From IMG/VR virus record IMGVR_UViG_3300037104_000796, positions 1 through 64,000 of that record: a DNA stretch of 64,000 bases. The stretch is one strand, 5' to 3'. Shown in pieces: positions 14,509 to 24,625 of this stretch. Positions within the stretch are counted from its first letter, which is position 1; each line of letters opens with the position of its first letter. The position numbers and the translations under genes were made by a program. The DNA is from a virus. A model generated the notes under the pieces. It did not search any database. It saw only the letters and a list, made by a program, of their open reading frames with translations, and was not told where the DNA came from.

Positions 14509-17184
14509 ATGGCAAAATATGTTCAACCCACATTTATAGTTGACTCTAGTGCCTCATTTTTTGGAAATGTGGGATTTGATTCATCTGTATTTTTACAGGG
14601 GTCAACTTTTATAAGTAGTCCTGCTACATCAGGTTCAGGAACTCCTTATGCCTTAGTCGTTGATTCAATAGGAGCAAAAATACAAATTAAAAGTTTTCTT
14701 CTTGGAACAATGGCTGCTAAGCAATCGGCAAGTTATGATGCATCTATTTTCAATATCGAGACTTCATTAGGAACACTAAATGGTTTAATTAATACTAACA
14801 TAACAGATATTTCTAATATTGAGACTTCGTTAGGAATTCTTAGTAATTGGGATATTTCACAAGATGCTTCTATAGTTGCTTTAAGAGCAGCTGGAACAAG
14901 ATCATGGAATGGTTTAACAACAACAGATAATTCAGTAGGACTTGGTGGAACATTAAGTATTCCTACAACTATTACAACTTCTGTTACAAATTCATTAAAA
15001 ATAGCAGGTTTAGTTACTTCAACAGCAAATACTCCATCCGTCATTGTAATAGAAGGTGCTGATGGTTCGCTTAGAGTAAGAACATTGGGCACAATGGCAT
15101 GGGAAACTTCAACCAACTATTATGGCAAAGGTGAAGTAGATATTTTATTATATCCTTTTGCAACAAATGCCAGTGTCGGTTTAGTTAAAACTACTTTAGA
15201 TGCAAGTATACAATTACTTATTGATGCTGATAAAACATTTGCAACAAATGCTTCAGTTGGATTAGCTTTTGGACCTTACGCAACTAACGCTTCAGTCAAT
15301 GCCGCTTTCGTTACAACCAACGCTTCGTTTGGAGCTTATGCAACTAACGCAAGTGTAGGATTAGTTAAAACTACATTAGATGCTTCAATACAATTACTTA
15401 TAGATGCAGATAAGACTTTCGCAACTAACGCATCAGTTGGTTTAGCAATTGCGCCTTTTGCCACAAACGCTTCGGTAGGTTTAGTCGTTACAACTATTAA
15501 TGCCTCTCTTGGATTGATGGCAACAAATGCCTCAGTTGGTTTAGCCATAGCACCATTTGCAACGAATGCTTCTGTAGGATTAGTTAAGTTAGATGTAGAT
15601 GCTTCAATTCAGCTTTTAATAAATGCAGATAAAACATTTGCTACAAATGCTTCAGTGGGTATCGCTTTAGGCGCTTATGCAACAAACGTTTCAGTTAATG
15701 CAGCTTTTGCAACTAACTCTTCAGTTGGTTTAGCTTTAGGACCTTACGCAACTAATGCTTCAGTTAATGCAGCATTATTTACAACTAACGCTTCATTTGC
15801 CGCTTATGCTACGAACGCTTCAATAGGTTTAGCAGCTTTTGCAAAAAATGCATCATTATCACTTTATTTAGAAAAAGAAGGCGGTACAATGACTGGCCCT
15901 TTAAGCATTACTGCTGGAGGTTTATCAGTTACAAACAACGCTTCTATTAATGGAGGATTATCAGTTGTTGGAGATACTTACATCGGAGGAACATTAACCA
16001 TTGATGGATCTTTATATGTTAGATCTGTTGAAACAATCGATGTATCTGCTGCTTATATTAGATTAAATACAGGTATGACTGGAGTTCCTCCAGCTTATAT
16101 GCAATCAGGTATTGTAATTGAAAGAGGATCAGATGCTCCATACGTATTTTTATACGATGAAACTTTACAAACTTTTAGAATAGGAATAGTAACTGATGCA
16201 TCTTCTTTTGCAGATGCCTCAACTCAAGCAGTTGCAACAAGAGAAGATTCACCAGTATCATTTGGTGTACCATTCTTTAATAATACATTATTTAGATTTG
16301 ATACTTCTGTTGGATTTACATTTACACCGGGAGTTGGTTTAGGATTATCAATTGCAACAAATCAGGGAACTGAAAAAACTGTTTTATCATTAGTTGCTGG
16401 AACAGTTGGTTCTGTAGAACTTGGAACAATGGCATTCGAAGCTTCAATAAACTATTACAGTAAAGGTGAAGTAGATATCTTATTATATCCTTACGCAACT
16501 AATGCATCAGTAGGTCTTGCTATCGCTCCATTTGCAACGAACGCTTCTATAGGTTTAGCTTTAGGACCTTATGCAACAAATGCTTCAGTTAATTTGCAAA
16601 TTAATCAATTAGATGCTAGTATTATTCGTATAGATGCATCTCTTAATGATACATTAGATATAGCCGTTGTATTAGCTCCTTATGCTACTAATGCTTCTGT
16701 AGGATTAGCTATAGCTCCATTTGCAACAAACGCTTCTGTAGGTTTAGCAATCGCTCCGTTTGCAACAAATGCTTCTGTTGGAATCGCTTTAAGCGGAAAA
16801 CTTAATAGTGTTGCAAATATAGGTGTAGCAGGAAATGCATCTGTATTCTCATATGAACTTAGTAATATTGCATATCTTAAGAAATTAGTTCAAGGAACAG
16901 GAATAGCCATAACAGAAGACGTTTCTACAATTACAATTACTTCATCTGGAGCACTAGGATACGCTAACAAATATAGAAGCACGTTTGATGGCACAGCTGC
17001 TAGTCCATTTGTAATTACAGCAGCAACACACGGTCTTGGAACAGGCCCAATTACAGCTACAGTATATGAAAATAATGCTCAAGTTTATACAGGAGTGGAT
17101 GTTAATGGTTCAAATGATGTAACATTATCATGGGCTTTAGGTTCATTAACAGATGCTTCATGTAAATTTATATTAATGGGATAA
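14509..17184 (+). CDS. Repetitive tail fibre protein with ATNASVG repeats, 891 residues
   Basis: The protein carries many copies of short units such as FATNASVGLAIAP, YATNASVNAAF and LDASIQLLIDADKTF, clustered at residues of about 210-450 and 660-765. The units are reminiscent of YadA-like or trimeric coiled-coil stalk repeats. Between them lies a globular insert (GGTMTGPLSITAGGLSV...), a motif common in phage fibre and neck-appendage proteins. The C-terminus (THGLGTGPITATVYENN...) is beta-rich and matches fibre ends. It probably forms a long trimeric fibre for host binding. The near-identical repeats invite recombination with the next gene. Confidence 0.75.
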   Translation: MAKYVQPTFIVDSSASFFGNVGFDSSVFLQGSTFISSPATSGSGTPYALVVDSIGAKIQIKSFLLGTMAAKQSASYDASIFNIETSLGTLNGLINTNITDISNIETSLGILSNWDISQDASIVALRAAGTRSWNGLTTTDNSVGLGGTLSIPTTITTSVTNSLKIAGLVTSTANTPSVIVIEGADGSLRVRTLGTMAWETSTNYYGKGEVDILLYPFATNASVGLVKTTLDASIQLLIDADKTFATNASVGLAFGPYATNASVNAAFVTTNASFGAYATNASVGLVKTTLDASIQLLIDADKTFATNASVGLAIAPFATNASVGLVVTTINASLGLMATNASVGLAIAPFATNASVGLVKLDVDASIQLLINADKTFATNASVGIALGAYATNVSVNAAFATNSSVGLALGPYATNASVNAALFTTNASFAAYATNASIGLAAFAKNASLSLYLEKEGGTMTGPLSITAGGLSVTNNASINGGLSVVGDTYIGGTLTIDGSLYVRSVETIDVSAAYIRLNTGMTGVPPAYMQSGIVIERGSDAPYVFLYDETLQTFRIGIVTDASSFADASTQAVATREDSPVSFGVPFFNNTLFRFDTSVGFTFTPGVGLGLSIATNQGTEKTVLSLVAGTVGSVELGTMAFEASINYYSKGEVDILLYPYATNASVGLAIAPFATNASIGLALGPYATNASVNLQINQLDASIIRIDASLNDTLDIAVVLAPYATNASVGLAIAPFATNASVGLAIAPFATNASVGIALSGKLNSVANIGVAGNASVFSYELSNIAYLKKLVQGTGIAITEDVSTITITSSGALGYANKYRSTFDGTAASPFVITAATHGLGTGPITATVYENNAQVYTGVDVNGSNDVTLSWALGSLTDASCKFILMG
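15150..15850 (+). repeat. Tandem ATNASVG-coding repeats, first block
   Basis: Imperfect units of about 13-16 codons built on GCAACTAATGCTTCAGT-like DNA recur here. The same units return at about 16490-16790 and in the next gene at about 17830-18110, which makes them intragenomic repeats. Confidence 0.8.
16490..16790 (+). repeat. ATNASVG-coding repeats, second block
   Basis: Units encoding YATNASVGLAIAPF and variants, homologous to the block at 15150-15850. Confidence 0.75.
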
Positions 17185-17241
17185 TAAAAAAATAAAGCTA
17201 TATAGAATTATTTCTGGATAGTGAAAGAAAATAATTAAACA

Positions 17242-18408
17242 ATGGCAGGCGAATTTAAAATTAAAACGGGCTTAATCTTAGGAGCTACTCCTACAGTACC
17301 TGTATTCAGCATTCAAAATGCTTCAACATCAATTGTTATAGATGCCTCGGACATTTTAGTAACAGCAAAAGCAATCTACGATTTTGTGAATTCACGTGTA
17401 AGTCCCAACACATTGGCGGGGTTAAGTGACGTGTCAATCGTTAATGCTTCTGATTTTAACATGATCAGATATGATTATGCGTCAGGAAAATGGAAAAATA
17501 TAGCTCCTACGGAAGCTTCGTTATATTTTTGGGAATTATCAACTCCTTTATTAAGAGAATCATCTATTGGCTCAGGATTAGTATGGAGTGGAGGAATGCT
17601 AAACGTAAGTGTAGGTATAGCTGATTATGCTACAACTGTTTATGTTAATAACATAACAAACCCTCTTATAATTCAACAAGGAAATCAAGACACATCTGTA
17701 TATAATATGGGTGTATATATTGATGGTTCTTTGGCTTTAAGAGATGTTTCAATACTATGGCTTCAAGATAATAAAGCAAATTTATCAGATTTAGCAGGTT
17801 TTATAACGGCATCTTACGTAACTAATGCATTATTACCTTACGCAACAAATTCTTCAATATCTACAGCTGATTTTGCAAAAAATGCTTCGCTTGGGATTTA
17901 TGCCACCAACGTAAGCGTTGGTTTGGCAATAGCGCCTTTTGCTACAAATGCTTCTGTAGGTCTTGCTTTAGGACCTTATGCAACTAATGCTTCAGTTAAC
18001 GCTGCATTTCTAACTACTAATGCTTCTTTTGGAGCTTACGCAACAAATGCAAGTGTTGGTACTGCTTTAGGAGCTTACGCAACCAATGCTTCAATTAGCA
18101 CTGCAGCTTTTGCAAAAGCTTATGGTGGATTTACACCTTTAGGCACAAACACTAGCTATTTAGTAAGTGCTAGTGATAATAACGGGTTTATAACAGCAGA
18201 TGTTTCTGCTACAACTATAGTTTTTCCAAATACATTAACTAACGGATTTTCAACAGTAGTTATAAATGATACAAATGGACCGATCACACTTAATGCTTCA
18301 ACATTATTAAGTCAAGATAGTTCAATAGTTTTAAGAAATAAATATGCAGCAGCAACAGTAATTTGCAAATCTGCAGGAGTATTTTACGCATTTGGTAATT
18401 TGAAATAA
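17242..18408 (+). CDS. Tail fibre protein sharing modules with both upstream fibre genes, 388 residues
   Basis: The N-terminus (MAGEFKIKTGLILGATPTV) is a likely attachment domain. Residues of about 95-180 carry LRESSIGSGLVWSGGMLNVSV and YIDGSLALRDVSILWL, the module also found in the protein from 10340. Residues of about 195-290 carry the ATNASVG repeats of the preceding gene. The C-terminus (FTPLGTNTSYLVSASDNNG... to FYAFGNLK) is a small beta domain. It looks like a mosaic built by recombination within the fibre cluster. Confidence 0.7.
   Translation: MAGEFKIKTGLILGATPTVPVFSIQNASTSIVIDASDILVTAKAIYDFVNSRVSPNTLAGLSDVSIVNASDFNMIRYDYASGKWKNIAPTEASLYFWELSTPLLRESSIGSGLVWSGGMLNVSVGIADYATTVYVNNITNPLIIQQGNQDTSVYNMGVYIDGSLALRDVSILWLQDNKANLSDLAGFITASYVTNALLPYATNSSISTADFAKNASLGIYATNVSVGLAIAPFATNASVGLALGPYATNASVNAAFLTTNASFGAYATNASVGTALGAYATNASISTAAFAKAYGGFTPLGTNTSYLVSASDNNGFITADVSATTIVFPNTLTNGFSTVVINDTNGPITLNASTLLSQDSSIVLRNKYAAATVICKSAGVFYAFGNLK
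17830..18110 (+). repeat. ATNASVG-coding repeats, third block
   Basis: Homologous to the blocks at 15150-15850 and 16490-16790, but in the neighbouring gene. Confidence 0.75.
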
Positions 18409-18411
18409 AAT

Positions 18412-21400
18412 ATGATAAGAAGTTACGCAGGAATTTTAAGCATTAGTCGTGCAACAGGTATAAGTAGTATCTGGGCTGGCATTTTTACGTATGTTACGAA
18501 TGCTACAACTTCCTATGTTACGGACTGGATTGGCCAAGCTGTTTCTACTTCTCCAAACGTTCCAAATATCATTGATGGCGAACCCACATTAATCGATCCA
18601 AATACATTCAATGGAAAAACGGCTTTAACAAACTGTATCATTAATGCCGGTGTAGTATATTTAGGAAATAGCATGCTTAATGCTTTTAGAGGATGTACAA
18701 ATTTGGTAAATGTCACAGGAATTCCTTCAAATATTTCTACTTTGGAAGGAGCTTTTGCAGGATGTATTAAAATTGTTACTCAACCAACTCTTCCGCAAGA
18801 TGCAACTACAATGGCTTCAACATTTGCTGGATGCACAAATATAAATGGCGTATCAGTAACACGCGCAACTACAAATTTATACAATACGTTTAGTGGGTGT
18901 ACAAATATCGGTGCAGGCATAACCTTTGTGAATTCCCATATAACAAACATGACTAATTGTTTTAACGGCACATCAGCAGCAAAAACTGTATTTTGTGTTG
19001 AAGGCTCTGCTACATATAATTTAGCAATCGCAACTATCAATGGAATTAACGGTGTAACAGTTGCAACAACTACAAACTGGGCCAACACTTATATTTTTTC
19101 TATAGGAGCTGTTGGAGCAACTGATGCTTCTATATTCGGATGGGTAGGAGCAAATCTTACAACATCACCAACTATTCCGGATTCAATTGAAGGATATCCT
19201 GTAGTTGTAAACGAAACAACCTTTCGAGGTAATGGTGTGGTAACAAACATCAATATTTCTCCAAATGTTGTTTTTGCAAATAATATGTTTAATATGTTTG
19301 CGGGATGCAGCGTTTTAATAGGAGTTAACGCGATTCCTAATACAGTAACAAGTATGGTGAATACGTTTAACGGGTGTTATCAATTGGCAAACCTACCTAC
19401 TATTCCAAATACGGTAAAATCTTTATCAAATACTTTCTATTATTGTTATATTGGCCTCATTAATGCTGCTAATTTTGTTATTCCAAATAGTGTTGTTAAC
19501 ATGGCCAACACATTTTTACAATGTCAAGAATTAGTTAATGCTCCTAACATCCCAAATAGTGTAACTGACATGAGTAACACATTTAAAGGATGCGCTAAAC
19601 TACTTAATGTTCCTACACTTTCCAGCAGTATGACTAACATGGATTACACATTTGCCGATTGTACTAATATCGTTAACGTACCTACTATTCCAAGCACGGT
19701 TACTACTATGAATTATACATTTCAGTCGGCGTCAAATGTCAATTTTGTAGGCATGACTATTCCTGCTGGTGTAAATACTTTGAATGGCACATTTTATGGA
19801 TGTTATCAAATTTTCGGGCCTTCAACAATGCCAACTATTCCAAACACTGTAGGCAATTTAATAAATACGTTTACAGGTTGTGCGAATTTATCAACTGCCC
19901 CCACTATTGCTAATACAGTTACAAATCTTATTTATACATTTACTAGTTGCACTAATCTTATCATCGCACCTGCCATACCAAATAGTGTAGTTAACATTAG
20001 CGGTGAATTTTCCTCATGCACGAATATTATTAATGCTCCTACGATACCTAATAGTGTAACTTCAATGGTGTATACGTTTTATGGTTGTACAAATTTAAAT
20101 TTAGGCACAGTATCTATTCCAAATTCTGTAATTACATTAGAAGGAACTTTTAGACAATGTAGTCAATTGACTACAGCTACTATACCAACTATACCAAATA
20201 GTGTAATAAATTTAGCTTACATAGTTGCGCAATGCCCAAAATTAACAAATATGCCGGTTATTAATAGTCCAGCAGCTAATATAGATGGAATGTTTTACAG
20301 TTGTGGTAATTTAGTTAATACGTCAACAATTCCAAATAGCGTAACAACTATGGTTATTACGTTTTACAGTTGTACTAATCTTGTTAACGCACCTGTTATT
20401 CCAAACAGTGTAATAAATATGCAAGCAACTTTTCAAAGTTGCTACAATATGGCCAATACACCTACAATTCCAAATAGTGTAACTGATCTTTCTAACGGCT
20501 TTAGATCATGCAACAGATTAGTAAATGTTGTAGCACTACCGAATAGCATAATAAATTTAAGTTCTACATTTTTTGGATGTTCTAATCTCGTTAATGCGCC
20601 TGTTATACCAAATAGTGTAATTTATTTGTCTAGCACATTTGGAAGTTGTGCTAAAATTGTTAACGCACCTGCTATTCCAAACAGTGTTATTAATATGAGT
20701 GGTACATTTCAAAGTTGCGTACTTCTTGTTAATGCTCCAAACATACCAAATGGTGTAGCTAATATGTATAGCACTTATTTAGGATGTAGTAATCTTACGA
20801 ACGTACCAAGTATTCCTAATAGTGTAATAAACATAGGATCTTTATTTCAATCATGTTATAATCTTGTTAATGTTCCTACAATTCCAAGCAGTCTTAATAT
20901 TGATTCAATGAATTTAACCTTCTATGGATGTAATAATATTGTTAATGCTGCAGGTTTAGTTATTCCTAATAGTGTATTGAATTTAGTACAAACATTTCAA
21001 GGCTGCAGCAAACTCGTAAATGCTCCTGTTATTCCATCAGGACCGAATTTATTATCTGCAACATTTCAAAGTTGTACGAATCTTGTTAATGCACCAGCAA
21101 TTCCTAACACTGTTATTAATATGTCGACAACATTTTCAAGTTGTACAAATATTAACATAGCTACTGTAAATATTCCTAATAGTGTAACTACCATGCCTGG
21201 TACTTTTACATCATGCACAGGCATTGTTAATGCTGCAGGTTTGACTATTCCGAATAGTGTGGTTAACATGTATCAAACATTTTATCAGTGCTATAATTTG
21301 GTTAATGCTCCTAAACTGCCTTATGGAATTAACAATTTAACTTATACATTTGCGTATTGTTATAACATTAATCTTTCTACAGTAAATATTCCAAATACAG

Positions 21401-23004
21401 TAACTAGTTTAACGAGCACATTTTCACAATGTTACAATGTTACATCGGCCGCTGGATTAACTATTCCTAATAGTGTAGTTAACTTGTATCAGACATTTTA
21501 TAGTTGTAATCACCTTACAGTAGCTCCTACAATTCCGAATAGTGTTACTAATTTGTACGGTACTTTTTATTCCTGTAGTAATCTTGTCAATGCTCCTACG
21601 ATACCTAATAGTGTAACTTCAATGGTGTATACGTTTGCGTCTTGTACAAATATCAAAGCAGCAACGGTAATAATACCTAATAGAGTAACTGATATAAATT
21701 CATGTTTTTATTCTACTAACTTTGCAAATGGATTGGTTATAACTCTTCCAAATAGCATAATAAATATGCTTCAAACATTTCAATCATGCACCAACTTAGT
21801 TAATGCACCTATTATTCCAAATGGTGTAGTGAATATGTATTATTCATTCTCGCAATGTCCTAATCTTTTAACAGCTCCTGTTATACCAAATAGCGTAGTT
21901 AACATGTATGCAACATTTTCTGGAGATTCACTTATTATGACTACACCTAATTTTATTGGCACAAGCGTACGTGACATGACTCAATCATTTAGTATGTGTG
22001 GGTTCGTTAATGCGCCAAATATTCCAGCAAGTGTAGTAAATATGAACTGTACTTTTAACGGATGTTGGAGATTAGTTAATGGACCTTCAAGTATTCCGGC
22101 CAACGTAACTGACATGTCAGGAACGTTTAACGGGTGTTCAAATCTTGTTACAATACCAGCAATTGGAGCTAATGTAACTACTATGGATCAAACTTTTGGA
22201 TATTGTTATAATCTTGTTAATGCTCCTACAATTGGCATAAATGTAACAAATATGTCAAATGCTTTTATGAATTGTAATGGTCTTGTTAATGCAACTACGA
22301 TTCCAAATAAAGTAACGAATCTATATAATGCGTTCTTTGGGTGTACACGCCTTGTAAATGCTCCTACAATAGGTACAGCAGTAACACTTATGTATTACAC
22401 ATTTGGTTCTTGCGCGAATCTAACTACTGCTCCATCTATTCCAAATAGTGTAACGAATCTATATGGGACATTTTCAGCATGTTCTAATCTTGTAAACGCG
22501 CCAAATATCCCTAGCAGTGCTATAGATATGACAGCTATGTTTGCACAGTGTGGTAATCTTGTTAATGGTCCTGCAAATATTGCTACTGGTGTAATTACAA
22601 TGACTACTGCATTTTCACAATGTACTAACCTTGTAAATGCTCCAGCTATTCCTAATAGTGTAGTAAATATGTTTCAAACGTTTTATGGATGTACTAGCCT
22701 TGTAAATGCTCAAGCTATTCCTAATAGCGTAACAAATATAGCATGGGCATTTACTCAATGTTTTAATCTTGTTCACGCGCCAACAATAGGTGCAAACGTA
22801 ACTGATATGTCGTATACATTTTATCAAGCCACGAATGTTACTGGAAATATTACAATTATAAGTCCTAGCGTAAGTAATTTTACAAGCTGTTTTGATGGAA
22901 CTTCAGCACCTAAAACTGTAAGATGTCCGGCCGGTTCTGCTACTTACAATTTAGCCATTAACGTTATTCATAGTTTTAATGGTGTTACAGTAGTGGCTTA
23001 TTAA
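18412..23004 (+). CDS. Giant leucine-rich-repeat-like adhesin, 1530 residues
   Basis: Most of the protein is a solenoid of repeats near 23 residues with the form NSVTNMxxTFxxCxNLVNAPxIP, resembling BspA-type LRR_5 or DUF285 repeats; I estimate roughly sixty. Each repeat has a conserved cysteine. A short first solenoid ends near residue 220 in CFNGTSAAKTVFCVEGSATY, and the protein ends in a near copy, CFDGTSAPKTVRCPAGSATY, so the same cap closes a small and a large solenoid. It lies last in the fibre cluster, the usual place for a receptor-binding protein. It probably sits at a fibre tip and binds a host surface molecule; this is inferred. Confidence 0.8.
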   Translation: MIRSYAGILSISRATGISSIWAGIFTYVTNATTSYVTDWIGQAVSTSPNVPNIIDGEPTLIDPNTFNGKTALTNCIINAGVVYLGNSMLNAFRGCTNLVNVTGIPSNISTLEGAFAGCIKIVTQPTLPQDATTMASTFAGCTNINGVSVTRATTNLYNTFSGCTNIGAGITFVNSHITNMTNCFNGTSAAKTVFCVEGSATYNLAIATINGINGVTVATTTNWANTYIFSIGAVGATDASIFGWVGANLTTSPTIPDSIEGYPVVVNETTFRGNGVVTNINISPNVVFANNMFNMFAGCSVLIGVNAIPNTVTSMVNTFNGCYQLANLPTIPNTVKSLSNTFYYCYIGLINAANFVIPNSVVNMANTFLQCQELVNAPNIPNSVTDMSNTFKGCAKLLNVPTLSSSMTNMDYTFADCTNIVNVPTIPSTVTTMNYTFQSASNVNFVGMTIPAGVNTLNGTFYGCYQIFGPSTMPTIPNTVGNLINTFTGCANLSTAPTIANTVTNLIYTFTSCTNLIIAPAIPNSVVNISGEFSSCTNIINAPTIPNSVTSMVYTFYGCTNLNLGTVSIPNSVITLEGTFRQCSQLTTATIPTIPNSVINLAYIVAQCPKLTNMPVINSPAANIDGMFYSCGNLVNTSTIPNSVTTMVITFYSCTNLVNAPVIPNSVINMQATFQSCYNMANTPTIPNSVTDLSNGFRSCNRLVNVVALPNSIINLSSTFFGCSNLVNAPVIPNSVIYLSSTFGSCAKIVNAPAIPNSVINMSGTFQSCVLLVNAPNIPNGVANMYSTYLGCSNLTNVPSIPNSVINIGSLFQSCYNLVNVPTIPSSLNIDSMNLTFYGCNNIVNAAGLVIPNSVLNLVQTFQGCSKLVNAPVIPSGPNLLSATFQSCTNLVNAPAIPNTVINMSTTFSSCTNINIATVNIPNSVTTMPGTFTSCTGIVNAAGLTIPNSVVNMYQTFYQCYNLVNAPKLPYGINNLTYTFAYCYNINLSTVNIPNTVTSLTSTFSQCYNVTSAAGLTIPNSVVNLYQTFYSCNHLTVAPTIPNSVTNLYGTFYSCSNLVNAPTIPNSVTSMVYTFASCTNIKAATVIIPNRVTDINSCFYSTNFANGLVITLPNSIINMLQTFQSCTNLVNAPIIPNGVVNMYYSFSQCPNLLTAPVIPNSVVNMYATFSGDSLIMTTPNFIGTSVRDMTQSFSMCGFVNAPNIPASVVNMNCTFNGCWRLVNGPSSIPANVTDMSGTFNGCSNLVTIPAIGANVTTMDQTFGYCYNLVNAPTIGINVTNMSNAFMNCNGLVNATTIPNKVTNLYNAFFGCTRLVNAPTIGTAVTLMYYTFGSCANLTTAPSIPNSVTNLYGTFSACSNLVNAPNIPSSAIDMTAMFAQCGNLVNGPANIATGVITMTTAFSQCTNLVNAPAIPNSVVNMFQTFYGCTSLVNAQAIPNSVTNIAWAFTQCFNLVHAPTIGANVTDMSYTFYQATNVTGNITIISPSVSNFTSCFDGTSAPKTVRCPAGSATYNLAINVIHSFNGVTVVAY
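19260..22880 (+). repeat. Tandem repeat array of about 69 bp period inside the adhesin gene
   Basis: The DNA repeats ATTCCAAATAGTGTA-like cores (coding IPNSV) about every 69 bp across this span, with enough divergence that it is a coding solenoid and not a satellite. Confidence 0.8.
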
Positions 23005-23067
23005 TTTCCGAAACAGAAAACTATTCCTTTATTTTGCGATATAATACAAAACAATTAATATTTACTT

Positions 23068-24624
23068 ATGATTAGATTTGAAGATTTGCCTCAAGGATGG
23101 TTCCATATAGGTGATATAAAAATGTATAGAAATTTAGTTAGTCAGATTCCTTACGGTGGAAAAATGATTGAACTTGGAACGTGGAAAGGCAGAAGTCTCT
23201 GCGCTGTATCAGATATCATAAAAGAAAGAAATATTAAAGTTTATGGTGTAGATACATTTCAAGGATCAGATGATGAAGGAGATGAACACAAAGAAGCTAA
23301 ATCCTCTGATATCAAACAATTATTCTTAGATAACGTTAAAAAATTTGGCATTGATGTTGAAGTTTATGCCATGACTACAGATGAAGCGGCAGACGAAATA
23401 AATGAAAAATTTGATTTGATATTTATTGATGCTGATCACAGTTTTGAATCAATCACTAAAGATTTAACAAATTGGATTCCAAAATGTAAAAGTGCCGGAA
23501 TTATAGCTGGCCATGATTTCGAATTAGAATCAATAAGAAAAGCCGTTAAAAAAGAATTTCCAGATGTTGATTACACACATGATGTTTCCGATACAGGAAG
23601 AAGCACTATGTGGTGGCACAATTATAAAAACAAAAACAATATGAAAAAGAAAATTGACGTAATTATTCCTGCCTTTAAGGCTCAAAATACAATAGCTCGA
23701 ACTATATCATCTGTAGTTATTCAATCAATAGTCGACGAAATTTCAATAACGATAGTAAATGATGCTGACGGAATTGGATATGCCGATTTTGTTAAACATT
23801 TTAAACCATACGTTGATATCAAAGAAATAACAATGAAAAAGAACGGTGGTCCTGGAGTAGCACGCCAGTATGGAATTGATAACACAACAGCGCCTTATTT
23901 TACTTGTATTGATGCTGATGATACATTTGCTGGTGCCTTTGCGCTTGAAATTTTATATCGATCAATGAAAGCAAATCCTGAATATCACACTATTGTAGGT
24001 ACTTTTGTTGAACAACATGAAAATTTACAATTCATAAGCCATCCAAACGATTTAGTTTGGATGTTTGGCAAACTTTATACAAGAGAATTTATAAACAAAT
24101 ACAATATTCGTTTTAACGAAACACGAGCTAATGAAGATAATGGCTTCAACACCATTATTCGTTTAGTTAGTTCTGAAACAGAAAAAATAATGTTCTTGGC
24201 CGATATAGTTTATTACTGGCATCATAAAGAAGATTCAATCACAAGAATAAATAATGCTCAATATTCATACGATCAAAGTTTTGTAGGGTATGTCGATAAT
24301 ATGATTTATGCAATTCAACAGGCCAAAAAAGTTAAGCCTTTTAATAGCTACATTGATATGTGGGCAATTCAAATGATGGCTCAATTATACATCTATTATT
24401 ACCAAACCTGCAAACGAGATAAAAGATTTATCGATCAAAATTATTCATATTGTGTTAAATATTATAAGGAAATTTTTAAACATTTTCATGAAACTTTAAC
24501 AAAAGATAATTTTGAAGCAATTTTCGGAGAAACATTATCAGGACAAGCTGCAAACATGAAAGATATTGTTCCTGACAAATCCATTTATCAATTTATTGAC
24601 GATTTAAGAAAAGATGTTAAGTAA
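23068..24624 (+). CDS. Fusion of a SAM methyltransferase and a GT-A glycosyltransferase, 518 residues
   Basis: Residues 1-190 are a class I methyltransferase: MIELGTWKGRSLCAV is the SAM-binding loop, GVDTFQGSD the acidic end of strand 2, and FDLIFIDADHSFESI the motif IV region, resembling the Methyltransf_24 group. Residues from about 195 are a family-2-like glycosyltransferase: IDVIIPAFKAQNTIARTISS, NGGPGVARQYGIDNT and CIDADDTF (a DxD-type metal site). An internal ATG at residue 192, after an asparagine- and lysine-rich linker, could also make a separate enzyme. Placement after the fibre genes suggests it decorates a virion protein or host surface sugar; this is inferred. Confidence 0.8.
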   Translation: MIRFEDLPQGWFHIGDIKMYRNLVSQIPYGGKMIELGTWKGRSLCAVSDIIKERNIKVYGVDTFQGSDDEGDEHKEAKSSDIKQLFLDNVKKFGIDVEVYAMTTDEAADEINEKFDLIFIDADHSFESITKDLTNWIPKCKSAGIIAGHDFELESIRKAVKKEFPDVDYTHDVSDTGRSTMWWHNYKNKNNMKKKIDVIIPAFKAQNTIARTISSVVIQSIVDEISITIVNDADGIGYADFVKHFKPYVDIKEITMKKNGGPGVARQYGIDNTTAPYFTCIDADDTFAGAFALEILYRSMKANPEYHTIVGTFVEQHENLQFISHPNDLVWMFGKLYTREFINKYNIRFNETRANEDNGFNTIIRLVSSETEKIMFLADIVYYWHHKEDSITRINNAQYSYDQSFVGYVDNMIYAIQQAKKVKPFNSYIDMWAIQMMAQLYIYYYQTCKRDKRFIDQNYSYCVKYYKEIFKHFHETLTKDNFEAIFGETLSGQAANMKDIVPDKSIYQFIDDLRKDVK

Positions 24625-24625
24625 T

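Noticed and set aside
14733-15548. Leftward open frames opposite the ATNASVG repeats
   Set aside because: They mirror the fibre repeats and lack promoters or recognisable products.
19260-22880. Regular 69-bp repeats that might suggest a CRISPR array or satellite
   Set aside because: The units are contiguous, diverged and fully in frame, encoding an LRR-like solenoid; there are no spacers.
23005-23067. A seventh early/middle promoter before the methyltransferase fusion
   Set aside because: TTTCCGAAA and a TATTTTG-like box are present but the spacing is wrong, so it was not counted.
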